Under the pieces are notes generated by a model, which had not been told where the DNA came from, did not search any database, and was given only the letters and a program-made list of their open reading frames with translations. A program made the position numbers and the translations under genes. A stretch of DNA of 64,000 nucleotides from Polytrichum commune (taxonomy: Eukaryota; Streptophyta; Polytrichopsida; Polytrichales; Polytrichaceae), in contig OX485804.1 in the NCBI GenBank assembly GCA_950295325.1, positions 16,120,001 through 16,184,000 on the forward strand. Direction: 5' to 3'. Shown here piece after piece: positions 24,584 to 34,839 of the stretch. Position 1 is the first letter of the stretch; every line of letters starts with the position of its first letter.

Positions 24584-25650
24584 CTCATGCTCTACAACAC
24601 ATCTTAAACTAAAATATGTGATTTCATTATGAATAGACAATTCATGCATAAGTCTAGAATTATCCATAACCTTATATACATGTTAAGAACGTCTGTCATA
24701 TGATCATATTGGATCCCCCCTACTTATAGTTTTACAAAGATGACCTCATGTCTATCCAAAGCTGCATATTTAAAATTGGCTTGTGTGCTAACTTAGGGTC
24801 GATTGCGTTAGGGTACACAACCAAAGAAAATTTGGAATCCCACAATCCTATCGGCTGCAAACTTAGGGTCGATTGCAAACTCATTCATAAGATATGTCTA
24901 AATAAATAAATAAATAAATAAGGCCGACCAATTAGCCCGACCGGCTTGGCTTTTGGCGTATGCCCCCACACCGGCTACGGCTTGCCGTGGGGGGCCTGAA
25001 CTAGCCAGGCTAGTTGGTTTATTTGGTTGGTCCCCCAGTGTGGCCGGGGTATGACAATAATGTAGGACCACCTTCCTGCCAAATCACGGTCATCCCAACC
25101 CAAGATACCTAATATGAGAAACCAAACTTCAACATATCCATATTATACAACTCCTCTCTAATGCTATGGGGGACCTTGAATCTCACATGCACTGTGCCCC
25201 CATTATTTTGACATGGAGAATCTTTTTGTTGATGAAGTTAGCATGAGTACTATAGCTTAGTCAACAAATTACACTGGCAGGTGGTTGCTGGAAGAGTCTA
25301 ATTACCTTAGCTCTCTAGCAACGTGGGCAAATAAAATAAATAATTTTAATGGTGCCTAAATTTAGGGGGAACTAATTTTGCTGAGTGTTGCAAGAAAATG
25401 ACATTCAAAAAGTGCCTAAAATTATAATAATGCAAGTGACAAACCTTAGGGTAAGGATATGTTGTTTAAGGGAAGTGTTTAGGTTAATTGTAGCCGCCGT
25501 ATATGAAATTAGAAAATCCATCCATGACTTGGATGAATGTCTAACTTATTTGATTTTTTTATAAAAAAATTGCCATAATGAAGACCTAACCTCCTCATAA
25601 CTTATTGAAATGGGATCACCGCTATTGACAAGAGAATTCCATGAGAAACA
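24584..25650. other. Gene-free stretch
   Basis: No gene. (AAAT)n at 24899-24921. The GC-rich block 24920-25055 (around 'ccccacaccggctacgg' and 'ccccagtgtggccgggg') resembles 29005-29085 and may be an old TIR element. The remainder is AT-rich. Confidence 0.35.
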
Positions 25651-25660
25651 CACTTATACC

Positions 25661-26324
25661 CAGGGTTGATTTTTCACAAAGTTTTTTCCCGTCCACGTCC
25701 AAAAACCTTGAATTGAAAGGCAAAAAAAATTGCAACCCGTCCCAAAACTGGTAATTTCTAAACCAACCTGTCCATGGAAAGGTTAAAGAAAAAACAACCC
25801 GTCCCAAAATCGGTTTGAAAATGAAAATACCCGTCCCACAAGAGGCATAAATAAGTCTCTTACAATGTTGGTAAAAAATTAGAAAAAAACAAAAAACCGA
25901 AAGATGTTGACATGTGATTGGTTGCACTTGGAAACAATAGGATCTTGACAAATTATGCCTTCAACATCTCTTACAATGTCTTTTGCTATCGATTCTCATC
26001 TTTCCAGTTCACCCCATTCTAAATTTTGTGGTTGATGAATTAATGTATGCAGGTGAATCAAGCACTTCAAGATTGATATTTTGATTGGGTATTAGTGGTT
26101 TGATTGCATTATGCTTATATTCACATGTCATAATGTAACTAATATTTGTACCATTTCCTTTTTTTGGAAAAAAATTATTTGAAAAAATTATTTTTAGAAC
26201 CTGTCCAAAGTGAATTTGACACGTCCAAAAACCGGTTCATTTTCTAAGAACCCGTCCATTGGAAATGTTTTTTTTATGAACATGTCCCTGGACATGTTAG
26301 GAACCTTGTGAAAAATCACCACTC
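25661..26324. mobile_element. hAT-like MITE, 8-bp TSD CTTATACC
   Basis: CTTATACC at 25653-25660 and 26325-26332 flanks an element starting CAGGGTTGATTTTTCACAAAG and ending with the inverse of GAGTGGTGATTTTTCACAAGG. An 8-bp duplication and a CAGGG start are typical of hAT. Inside, the phrase 'acccgtcccaaaa.cgg' recurs several times in one orientation. No transposase. Confidence 0.85.
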
Positions 26325-26606
26325 CTTATACCGTCTGTGACTTCCTTAACACCAACCTTTTGGATGATTTGCTTTCAAGCGTCATTCAATCGGGCCTCTC
26401 CGGAAGTTAAGGGTAATATTAAGGGCCGGTTTACACTACAGTGGAGAAGTCCACCGGTCATGAAAAAAGGGCGTTTCTCAATTGTGATTGGTCGAAAATG
26501 CAACTCTTGACCGGTGGGTGTTTACACTAGGTGAAGAAAACAATGTTGGTGAACTTTTCTCATGGATGATAAAATGACATGGCCGCCTACATGGCGGCAC
26601 TTTTTG

Positions 26607-26689
26607 GAGTTGGGCTTTTCCGGAGGAGGAGTTTCTTGTCCGGCCTCAAGAGGATGGACAAGAAACTCCTCCTCCGGAGAACCCAACTC
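26607..26689. ncRNA. miRNA-like hairpin inside the PIF/Harbinger element
   Basis: Arms 26607-26647 and 26650-26689 pair almost completely around a 2-base turn. A 22-base core, CCGGAGGAGGAGTTTCTTGTCC, is perfectly complementary. The only faults are a one-base bulge and a few mismatches. Expression is unknown. It may be a MITE-derived small-RNA precursor or just a local inverted duplication. Confidence 0.4.
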
Positions 26690-26768
26690 AATAAAAAATA
26701 TCATACAAATATTAATTTGAAATACCATACAAATCGGCAAGTGTATGCAAAGTATCACCGGTTGCCAA

Positions 26769-27138
26769 TCAATGCAATGTCAAAGAAATTCTACACTCTA
26801 TTGGAATACAAAGTCTTAATTTTGTATATTTCTTGCTCAACATGGGTCCAAGCAAATGACATAAATAAAAAAAAGTAGGTTTACTCACCCGTACACGATC
26901 TTTGAACATTTTTGCATTATATGATCCAAGAAGAAATTGTGACACATATCCACTTGGCCAGTGAAATTTCCACACCACCCTCTCCTTGCTCCCAAACAAA
27001 AAAATATGCCATCATCATAATTGAAGCATTATGGTGATACATGATGGTTTTTTGTATCGCCATAGTTGAAACGATAAAATATTTCAAAACCATAAAGATC
27101 ATAAGAGAGCACAAAATCTCTCTTCTTCGATTGTCCAT
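26769..27138 (-). pseudogene. PIF/Harbinger transposase N-terminal relic
   Basis: Two overlapping minus-strand frames together look like the N-terminus of a plant Harbinger transposase. The first begins MDNRRREILCSL (27138 downward). After a shift the second contains RVSKPTFFYLCHLLGPML and KLRLCIPIECRISLTLH, the family's 'F.mskptF..Lc..L.p.l' and 'ip...R.a.tL' region. The reading breaks after that and the catalytic domain is absent. Confidence 0.7.
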
Positions 27139-27904
27139 GATTGAAGATCAAAGATAAGAAGAGAGAAATTGATGAGGATAATTAAGAGGAGAGCATGTCT
27201 TAAATAATACCAAAGAGCAGTGCTTTGTCCAATGTGTATGGGTTTTCCCCTCTTCATTCTTAAACACCCAAGGAGACATTTATTTCCTACATGGGCCAAA
27301 CTTGACGATTGGCAATTTGGCAATTTTCATTATCTTTTGAATAAAATTGAACATTATATTACACATTTCTTATGAACACAATTCTTGTAGATATCTTTTG
27401 ATACAATGTGAATGTAGAGAATTATGGTTTTTTATCACCAAAAATCTTCACCATTAGGTGAACTTCTCTTCACCGGTGGACTTCTCCGGTGGACTTCTCC
27501 GCTAAACTTCTCCTCTAGGTGTTTAGACTTCAACCGGTCAAGACTCCTTAAGAAATATTTTATTGCCTTTAATTCTTCTCCGGCACATCCACCATTTGCC
27601 TCATATAACCATGTCTTGGCCAAGCATTCTTCACCGACCGGAGGCCTTCTCCACCGTAGTGTAAACTGGCCCTAAGTAAAAGCAAATACACATGCATTAA
27701 ACATGTGGGATAAGAGAGATGGCAGCAATTGGTCACATGTGGAATTGCCATTGAGCTCCATATGTCATGCTCACATAATACAATAAATGATGTGCTGTAA
27801 ACAACTGAACACCATCCAGCCTTGTGGCTGAGTTCAGTGGGCCCAGGTATTTGGCCATCTATTCTTGGACACTTCTTGTGCTATTCTCCTTGACTACAGT
27901 GTCA

Positions 27905-28358
27905 GGGCCACTTCACACACGGGACTGAGAGCCCGTGACCATTGCACTTCAAGCACTCTCATTGGTGGAAAAGCCGGAGCCGGTCCAAGTTCGCTACTTC
28001 ACACTACACTTGAGGGACCAATGGAATATGTGAATGCAAGATGGATGTAAAGTTTACATGGGTTCCTACATGGCATTGATTGGATCATGTTTCATGGTCA
28101 CTTGGACTCTTAAAAACCACCTCTTGGAGGTAGGCCTAATACAAAACCGGGAGACTATGACATTCCGAACGCTCATAACTGTTGGTTTATTCTATTTTAT
28201 CATGTGTGAGGAATTGAAATCCATCTTGCATTCACATACTCCGTTGGTCCCTCAAGCGTAGTGTGAAGCGAACTTGGACCGGCTCCGCCTTTTCCACCAA
28301 CGAGAGTGCTTGAAGTGTACTTGGTCATGGGCTCTTAGTCTCGTGTGTGAAGTGGCCT
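27905..28358. mobile_element. Tourist-like foldback MITE with about 145-bp TIRs
   Basis: 27905-28050 is inverted at about 28213-28358 with roughly nine of ten bases matching. The ends read GGGCCACTTCACACACGGGACT and the inverse of AGGCCACTTCACACACGAGACT. Flanks are TCA (27902-27904) and TTA (28359-28361), consistent with a once TTA-duplicated Harbinger-type target. About 160 bp of unpaired middle. Confidence 0.75.
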
Positions 28359-28803
28359 TTAGCTACCGGTATGTAGGTACTCATCAAGTGTTGGTTGTGT
28401 TGGGGCATGATGTAACATCTAGTATGTAAGTTAGTGTTGCAGTTCATTGAATTCACATATTGCCACTACATATTCCCCGACCAAGCCCTCACACATAAAC
28501 ATATCAAATACAACTCACCAATTAACACCATACAAAACAATGGATGGAAAGCCAACCCCCTCCATTACCATCACAACCGGAGTGAGAGGGGCTATACATG
28601 AACACTCCATAAATAAACTTGCCAATCTAGAAATCCCAAAATCCACCATTAGAACCTTCATGAAAAACATACACTAGAATGCCATCAAATACCTCACCTA
28701 CCTTGTCCTAAACAAAAGGGAACTCGACAATAAACAAGCCCCTGTCTCCCCTCCTTAATAGACTGAGATAACTAGTACACCTTCAGAACCCACCTCTCAA
28801 AGG

Positions 28804-28872
28804 GAGGCATAACACCTTATGTTGCATCACGATACCCGTGATCAACATTAGGCCAATGGGCTCACATTCATG
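28804..28872 (+). repeat. Dispersed repeat pair G, copy 1
   Basis: 'gaggcataacaccttatgttgcatcacg' and 'gggctcacattcatg.tggtac' recur at 57610-57694. Confidence 0.6.
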
Positions 28873-30624
28873 CTGGTACTTAGATACATGCTTTGTTTTT
28901 ATTTATTTATTTAGCGTTGCATGAATCACAATGCATCATTTTTCTACATTTGTTGTACATGCTGAACTTTGTGGCAGTTCCCCTTTGGATTAGAAGGTGG
29001 GTTTTTGATAGCCCAGCCACACCAGGAAGAGGGGGGGGGGGGAGGGGTGCACCGGCCGGGCTGGCTAGGCCCCCGGTGTGGCCACTGCATGAGAAAATGT
29101 ATGTGTTGAAAGCAAAGTGTGAATTCCATAAGCACATTCTAGTTTGGTTATGTTCTTATGAAATGTATACAAGACATTTGTCATCTTCTAAGTAGTCAAC
29201 GGTTGAGTTATTGAGGTCCTCCTTCGGAGCCGCATGATTTTGGAAATAGCACATGCTTTCAACTAAGCCTTGGTTGTTTTAGTGAACATCCAAATTACCG
29301 GCGAAGACTACCTTTAGGCTATTGCATATCTTGACACTACTTTGGACTTCTTACCATTTTTCATCTTCATTGTAGGTTTCAAGGCAAAAGAGAATGAACG
29401 AATGCTTTCAGGAGCAATATGGTGGTTCTTTGGGCTGCCATGTGGACGCATCGTCCTCGTCTTTGCTATGATGGTATAAGCTTAGTACGGGAGGCTTGTG
29501 CCAAAAGTGATGGGATTGGATTCATGTGGACAAGGATTAAGTTGCCTAGATGTTTGTGATTAGAGATATTGTAGATGTGGGATCTAATTGTAAATGTTAC
29601 ATGTCATCTCTACCCTATTTGTAAGATATAGAGAGGTGGCTTTTAATGAAACAACTCTGACTTTATGCAGGGTTATATGTGTGTTTACCCTTGTAAGCTA
29701 AGGTTATTTATGTAATTGTATGCCAAAAATGAAGGTGTGGATGCTACACTAGGTATGACTTGGAAGGCCTATAGTCCCACATGGTCCAGGATTTGTGTAG
29801 TCAGTGATACCCTGCCTAGGCGAGGATGCTCTTCTAAAAGCGGAGCGTGCAGTGGTGCACATGGCTTGGATGGTGCTGTATTTTATGACATTTTGGTGAG
29901 GTGGTGTTTTGGTCCCGTCCATGTTTGCTAATATAGATACATATGAGGTTTTTATCCGAATTGGAGGTTCCTCGACAAGGTGCGACTTTTGCTATAGGGT
30001 GGAAGCATTTGACCATCAAACTAGTGTAAGATTATGTTGAAGACTAGAATACGTTGTTAGGGGGAGGGGGGGATTATGTATGTTGTCGCGTTTAGGGTTA
30101 AGGGGATTGAGTGGGAGGGCTACCCGTACGAGTGTGTAAAGAGCCCCCCTGGAGGGCTACTTGTACAAAAATGCAACATTTGTATGCGATTGATTGTGCG
30201 TATTACATTATCTGAAATACATTGAAAGTTAATACCTTGTGGGTGTCATTTGCAGAAGATCGAGCAGAAGGGAAGCTGCAATCGGCCATTACATACAAGC
30301 GCTTAGCTTAGATCCCTTCATGTGATCGGCCTACGAGGAGTTTTATGTGCTATCGAATATGATGTGGAGGTTGTTGCCCATCTATATCTGGGGACATGGT
30401 GGCTTTCCAGCTGCAACAACTTGAGTTGCTTGCACAATGAAGCCCATTTGAGCATGAGGAACATGGGTTTTCTTTGCGTACACCATCGTCCAACAATGGC
30501 AAGCCCCCAACACTGGAGGCTCTACTCTGGTAGCTTTTTAGGCATGTCAAGTGATGCCATTCGCATTTTGTGACTCCTCTGCCACACTCACATGGGGAGA
30601 ACCGGCTCCTAATTACAAACAAAC

Positions 30625-30790
30625 TAGTTGAGTTTGAGAAATAAGCGGTTGAGGTTCGAGACTTCAGGAAAACCACCGATCATTTTAGAGGAGTCTATGC
30701 AATCTACTTCTATAATCAATAAAGAGAAATAGAGAGACAACAATATGTAACCATTTCGCCCTGGAAGCACTAGGACTTTGACTGCTTAGT
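30625..30790 (+). repeat. Dispersed repeat family A, copy 3
   Basis: Third copy of the family seen at 5378 and 20960, with 'gttgagtttgagaaataagc', 'gatcattttagaggagtctat' and 'gcactaggactttgactg'. Confidence 0.6.
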
Positions 30791-31387
30791 TATGCCCAAA
30801 AATCTCCCCGGACACAGGCTGCTCGGGTGGGGCCCCTCCTTACCTGCTGGCTTGGCCCACAAGCCAGACCTAGCCAATGGGACCCACTGACCCGATACCA
30901 ATGGGCCCCACCGGATGGAGGTGGTCCCTTGGCACAGTCACATGGAGACCGGCTGTTCCAGGTTGCATGTCCGGCCTAGCTGCCATGTGGGCCCGGAGTT
31001 GTTTTGCCTCTGGAACTTGCTGATTAATAAGAATATTATGGAGCAGGCTTTTCACGTTTTACTTATGTGAAATGTTACTTTTCAACCACCTCCCTCAACA
31101 GCGCAAGTTGAAGTAACTTGGGCCCCAAGTAAAGTTAAAGTCCAGATAAGGGCCTGGCTACAGAATGGCCAGCTCAGACCCCCCCCCCCCAACCCCCTTC
31201 CCCCTTATTTCCTTTGAATGCCAGCAGAGCAGGTCTTCATTGAAACCAATGAAGGCCACGTCACCATAGATACTTAGTGGGCCCGGGACCTGATTGGCCG
31301 TTGACACCCAACATATGCCACGTCACTACAGTTACGAAGTGGGCCCGGGTCCTCATGGCTATTGTTTCCCAGCACCGGCCTGGCCCA

Positions 31388-31781
31388 TTAGGTGGTATGG
31401 TATTTATTAGAGTCATATGGTATTTTATGTCACTATGGTAAACTCTTCGGATGACACTTCGTCATGAATAAGTGAACAAAATGTTGTCATGGAGGATGGA
31501 TGCGTTCATCCATTGGCCGAACCCCCTACCTTCTCTTGTCAACAGCTTGTGAGGAAATATTGTCATGGATGAATGAAATATGGATGATTAATTGCTTGGT
31601 AAGTGGTAGCTAGTAATTGCGACACTGTAAAAAATCTACAATCCCCTCAGAAAATTTACAAGGAATGACAAATAATGTTGGGTTACCATTTCGTGTTTAG
31701 GGTCAGTATATCGCGGTTTACAATCAGTATCGAGGAAGATGAATAGAATCTGGGACATTGAATATCATATTTAGTGTAGTT
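31388..31781 (+). mobile_element. MITE family D, copy 2
   Basis: Shares with 11636-11968 the ordered blocks 'tcatatggtattttatgtcactatggtaaa', 'gatgacac', 'tttacaaggaatgacaaataatgtt' and the closing 'gaatatcatatttagtgtagt'. It lies directly before two further, inverted-type copies. Confidence 0.6.
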
Positions 31782-31803
31782 CATCCCATGTTGGCTTCAC
31801 TCG

Positions 31804-32484
31804 ACTACACTAAATATTGTATTTAGTGCCGCCAATTCTATTTGTCTTGCTCAATTTGGATTGGAAACTGTCTGTGTAGTGTCACCAACACTTAATGTAA
31901 TTCCATCATTATATGTCAATTTCTGTGAAACATTTTGGGCATTACAAATGTACGTTGTTGCCAAAATTGTCACTTCTCAAGTCATTTTTTCATCCAAATT
32001 TCAATCGTCCATGGCAATATTGCATTACCGAAATGTTAGGGTGCAAAATATACCAAGTTGGATGACGCTTGTGACAAACTTATTCATAAGAAGTGTTATT
32101 AGAAAAGTTACTATAGTGATATATAATACAATGAAGAATAATAACATTACACTAAATATTATTTAGTGTCACCAAGTCTATTTGTCTTGCTCAATACCAA
32201 TTGTAAACCCTGGTGTAGTGTCACCAACACCAAATGTTCACCTAACAATATTTGTCATACCTTGTAATTATAGATTTACTGTGTTACAATTACTGTCGGT
32301 TAGTAAGTGATTTTTCCATCCAAATCTCAGTCATCCATGAGAATATTTCATCACAGATTTGGTAGGGTGCAAATTATACCAAACTTTGTTCCAATAATTG
32401 ACATTTGGAAATGAACTGAAAAAGTAAGTTGGGATGACAACCGAAAAAGTTACCACAGGGACATAAATGACAATATTTAGTGAA
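31804..32484 (-). mobile_element. MITE family D, two copies in tandem
   Basis: Two units of about 340 bp (31804-32150 and 32147-32484). Each begins 'acactaaatatt(gt)atttagtg.c' and carries 'ctatttgtcttgctcaat', 'tgtagtgtcaccaacac', 'tttttccatccaaat' and 'agggtgcaaa.tatacca' in that order. A short related fragment is at 20800-20870. The inner order suggests the opposite orientation to 31388. Confidence 0.6.
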
Positions 32485-32499
32485 ATAAGTAAATTAAAT

Positions 32500-34300
32500 G
32501 GTTTGAATACAATATTTTGTGGTGCTAAGAGGTCAGCTTAATTATTAGGAAATGAAAATTGATTTTGTAGTTAATCGTTTATCGAAGGAACCTTCGTCGG
32601 AGGTCACCCCAGTCAACGATAGTCAGCGTGGGCATGTCGTCAACGCCTAGGCCGTTCTAGAGCCTCCTTATTACGGCGTATGCCGCACGCATCCCTCCTA
32701 CACCGCTGGCATTCCTCGGAGGCTCGGCCATGTCGGTAGCCTCGATTTGAGGTAGCTTGGAGTTTGGAATCCACGTCATTAAGGGAGTTGGAAAGTTGTT
32801 CCGATCCAAGATCAACCCTATTTTTCCTGGACTCCATGCATCAACGTCAGCTTCAAGCAATTGGGGTGTGGTGGGTGTTACGAAAAGAATCAAGTTAAGC
32901 TCGCATTTACAAGTGGGTAAGGGAACATCTCCTTGAAGGTCGTGAATGATTTTTGGGTTGTGTCTCGTGGTTGATTGAATCTCGTTCTTGTGTTGGTTGG
33001 TTGAATTTGAGGATTTTTCTTTTTATTGGGTTGCAAAATGGTTGTGATCAATGCGATTGCTGACGAGATGTTGTTAGTGGTGTGGGGATTTGGAAACACA
33101 GTGTTGTGGTATAGTTGAATGGCGTGGAGTTGATTTGTGATGAATTCGATGAAAGATCAGTTAGAGAACTCCAGGAACACTAAGTGGTTCACAATCCTAG
33201 AAATATCACGTCCACCAATTGTCAACATGAGAGGCTAAATTCTCTTGATGATAGATGTTGAAGATTGTTGTAGGTGTTTAGTGACGGTCTGGTGTTTTGA
33301 GAATCTTGGAATTCCTTAGAAATTTTGGATATCAAGGACAGGATAGCGAGGGATCTGTGGTGCATTTGACCAAGGGTTAAGGAAGGTAACCTCAACTTCT
33401 ATAGTGTAGAGCCGACTTGTTGCAAGAATTGTCACCAGTTATTCCAACAGCGAATTGACGGTGAATTGTCGGTAAATTGTCAGTGGCATCATTAAGGAAG
33501 CTCAATCATGGATTTTAGAAAAGTTCACATCAATCTCCTGCATCACATGATTATGTTTGAAAGCATATGGTGCAACCAGATTGATAGTATCAACAATTTC
33601 TACCCATGTTCTTGAGAAAACTAGAATCCCAGCGTACTAGCTGAGTGTTGTAGAGGGGACCCCATCCCTCTCTGCCCTTAGTTTCTACGGAGTGAAGCAA
33701 GTAGGGTTTGCAAAAGGTCAAAGTGCCACCAGGCCGTGCATGGTGTCCTGTTTTTAGGTTCTTGTAGGGAGTCTTAAAGGTACATCTTACATGTTTGGGA
33801 TTTTAATAATTAAGAATGAGCAGGTAGAAGGTGAGCAATGAGGTTACAAGGTTGCAAGAGGTGGCAACGAAGGAAACTGCGGGCGGAGACTGATGGGGTC
33901 TCCTCTGTAACACTTGTCCTAAATCTTGTACCGGAGGAACATATTGACTGGAAATGTGGAACACGGATTTGGCTTACCCTGCAAAGGGTTTTGGATAAAA
34001 TCTCTTCCAACTAGTGGAATGATGAACATGGCTTAACCCTGTAAAGGCTGTGGGAGCCTGATTTGGGACACTCAGACATACGTTGTTTTGAAATTGTACG
34101 ATGTGAATACAGTTTGTGCTGTGACTTCTTGGTAGATAGTGATAGGTTATTGTCTTGCAAGGTGATTCTTCTTGACACCCACACAAAGTAACTTGAAGGG
34201 AGTTTAATGAGCATTTCATATGGTCCGGTATGAAGAGAGAATACACGATTAAACTGAACATGCTAAAATCGTTTTGGGGCTAAATTACACAGGTTTGGCA
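32500..34300. other. Gene-free stretch upstream of the GNAT gene
   Basis: 32580-32900 is GC-richer than its surroundings. Overlapping minus-strand frames here (65-78 codons) could be a decayed retroelement gag, but no motif supports it. 33480-33620 holds a short minus-strand frame resembling nothing specific. 34000-34300 must contain the GNAT promoter or leader; no TATA box was assigned. Confidence 0.3.
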
Positions 34301-34311
34301 GATTGGAGGCA

Positions 34312-34839
34312 ATGAGCATCAGCGAATCTCAGGTGACCCTAAGGGCATTTACAATTGAAGACCTTTCCAGCTTCTTGGAGTGGGCAACAGACGATGCAGT
34401 TACTGAGCAACTAGTTTGGGACACATACACATCTGAAGAAGATGCGCGGAACTTTTTAATAAATGTTGCCATTCCTCATCCATGGCTGAAAGCTTTGTGT
34501 GTTGATGGCAAAGCCATTGGGTCCATTGTTTTGGAGAGAGGGATGGGCTTCGACAGTTGCACAGCAGTTCTAGGTTACTGCATTGCCAAAAAGTATTGGG
34601 GTATGGGAGTGACCACACACGCGGTGAGAAAGATTGTGGAGATGGGGTTCCAAGAAATGGATGTTGTGAGAATTGAGGCTTTGATTAAGCAAAACAATGT
34701 GGCTTCACGACGTGTGTTGGAGAAGGCAGGGTTTCAACTTGAAGGCACTATGTACAAATACAAGCTGATGAAAGGAAAGCTGCAGGATTGCTTCTTATAT
34801 GCAAAATATGCACCTGAGAACACTAATAGGCCATCCTGA
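34312..34839 (+). CDS. GNAT (RimJ/RimL-type) N-acetyltransferase
   Basis: A 175-residue, intron-free member of the plant Acetyltransf_3 group, the small RimJ/RimL-like proteins found in many plants. It should transfer acetyl from acetyl-CoA to an amine; the substrate is unknown. Visible: the start region with LRAFTIEDLSSFLEWATDD (10-28), PHPWLKALCVDGKAIGSI (55-72), the acetyl-CoA pyrophosphate loop KKYWGMGVTTHAV (93-105) with the G-x-G pattern, and the C-terminal NNVASRRVLEKAGF (128-141) typical of the fold. The ATG at 34312 is chosen over any upstream codon because it has a purine at -3 and fits family length. The frame is intact and unbroken. An upstream leader exon cannot be excluded ('ttacacag' at 34285-34292). 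It is likely functional. Confidence 0.9.
   Translation: MSISESQVTLRAFTIEDLSSFLEWATDDAVTEQLVWDTYTSEEDARNFLINVAIPHPWLKALCVDGKAIGSIVLERGMGFDSCTAVLGYCIAKKYWGMGVTTHAVRKIVEMGFQEMDVVRIEALIKQNNVASRRVLEKAGFQLEGTMYKYKLMKGKLQDCFLYAKYAPENTNRPS

Larger units (their letters stand above)
26423..27672. mobile_element. PIF/Harbinger deletion derivative, TSD TAA
   Basis: TAA at 26420-26422 and 27673-27675 flanks an element starting GGGCCGGTTTACACTACAGTGG and ending with the inverse of GGGCCAGTTTACACTACGGTGG. The subterminal parts carry many 'ccaccggt' and 'ggtgaacttctc' phrases in both orientations. It contains an N-terminal transposase relic (26769-27138, minus) and an 83-base hairpin (26607-26689). No DDE core is visible, so it is non-autonomous. 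Confidence 0.88.
28370..31380. other. Gene-free stretch
   Basis: No gene recognised. 28804-28872 matches 57610-57694. The GC-rich block 29005-29085 contains a poly-G run (29030-29042) and inverted 'ccacaccagg/ccggtgtgg' phrases. Family A is at 30625-30790. Two diverged direct copies of 'gccacgtcac..agtgggcccggg.cct' lie at 31256-31360. A poly-C run is near 31180. Confidence 0.35.

Noticed and set aside
32640-32893. Minus-strand frames as a retrotransposon gag
   Set aside because: Composition is suggestive only; no CCHC knuckle, protease or reverse-transcriptase motif nearby, and no LTR pair found.
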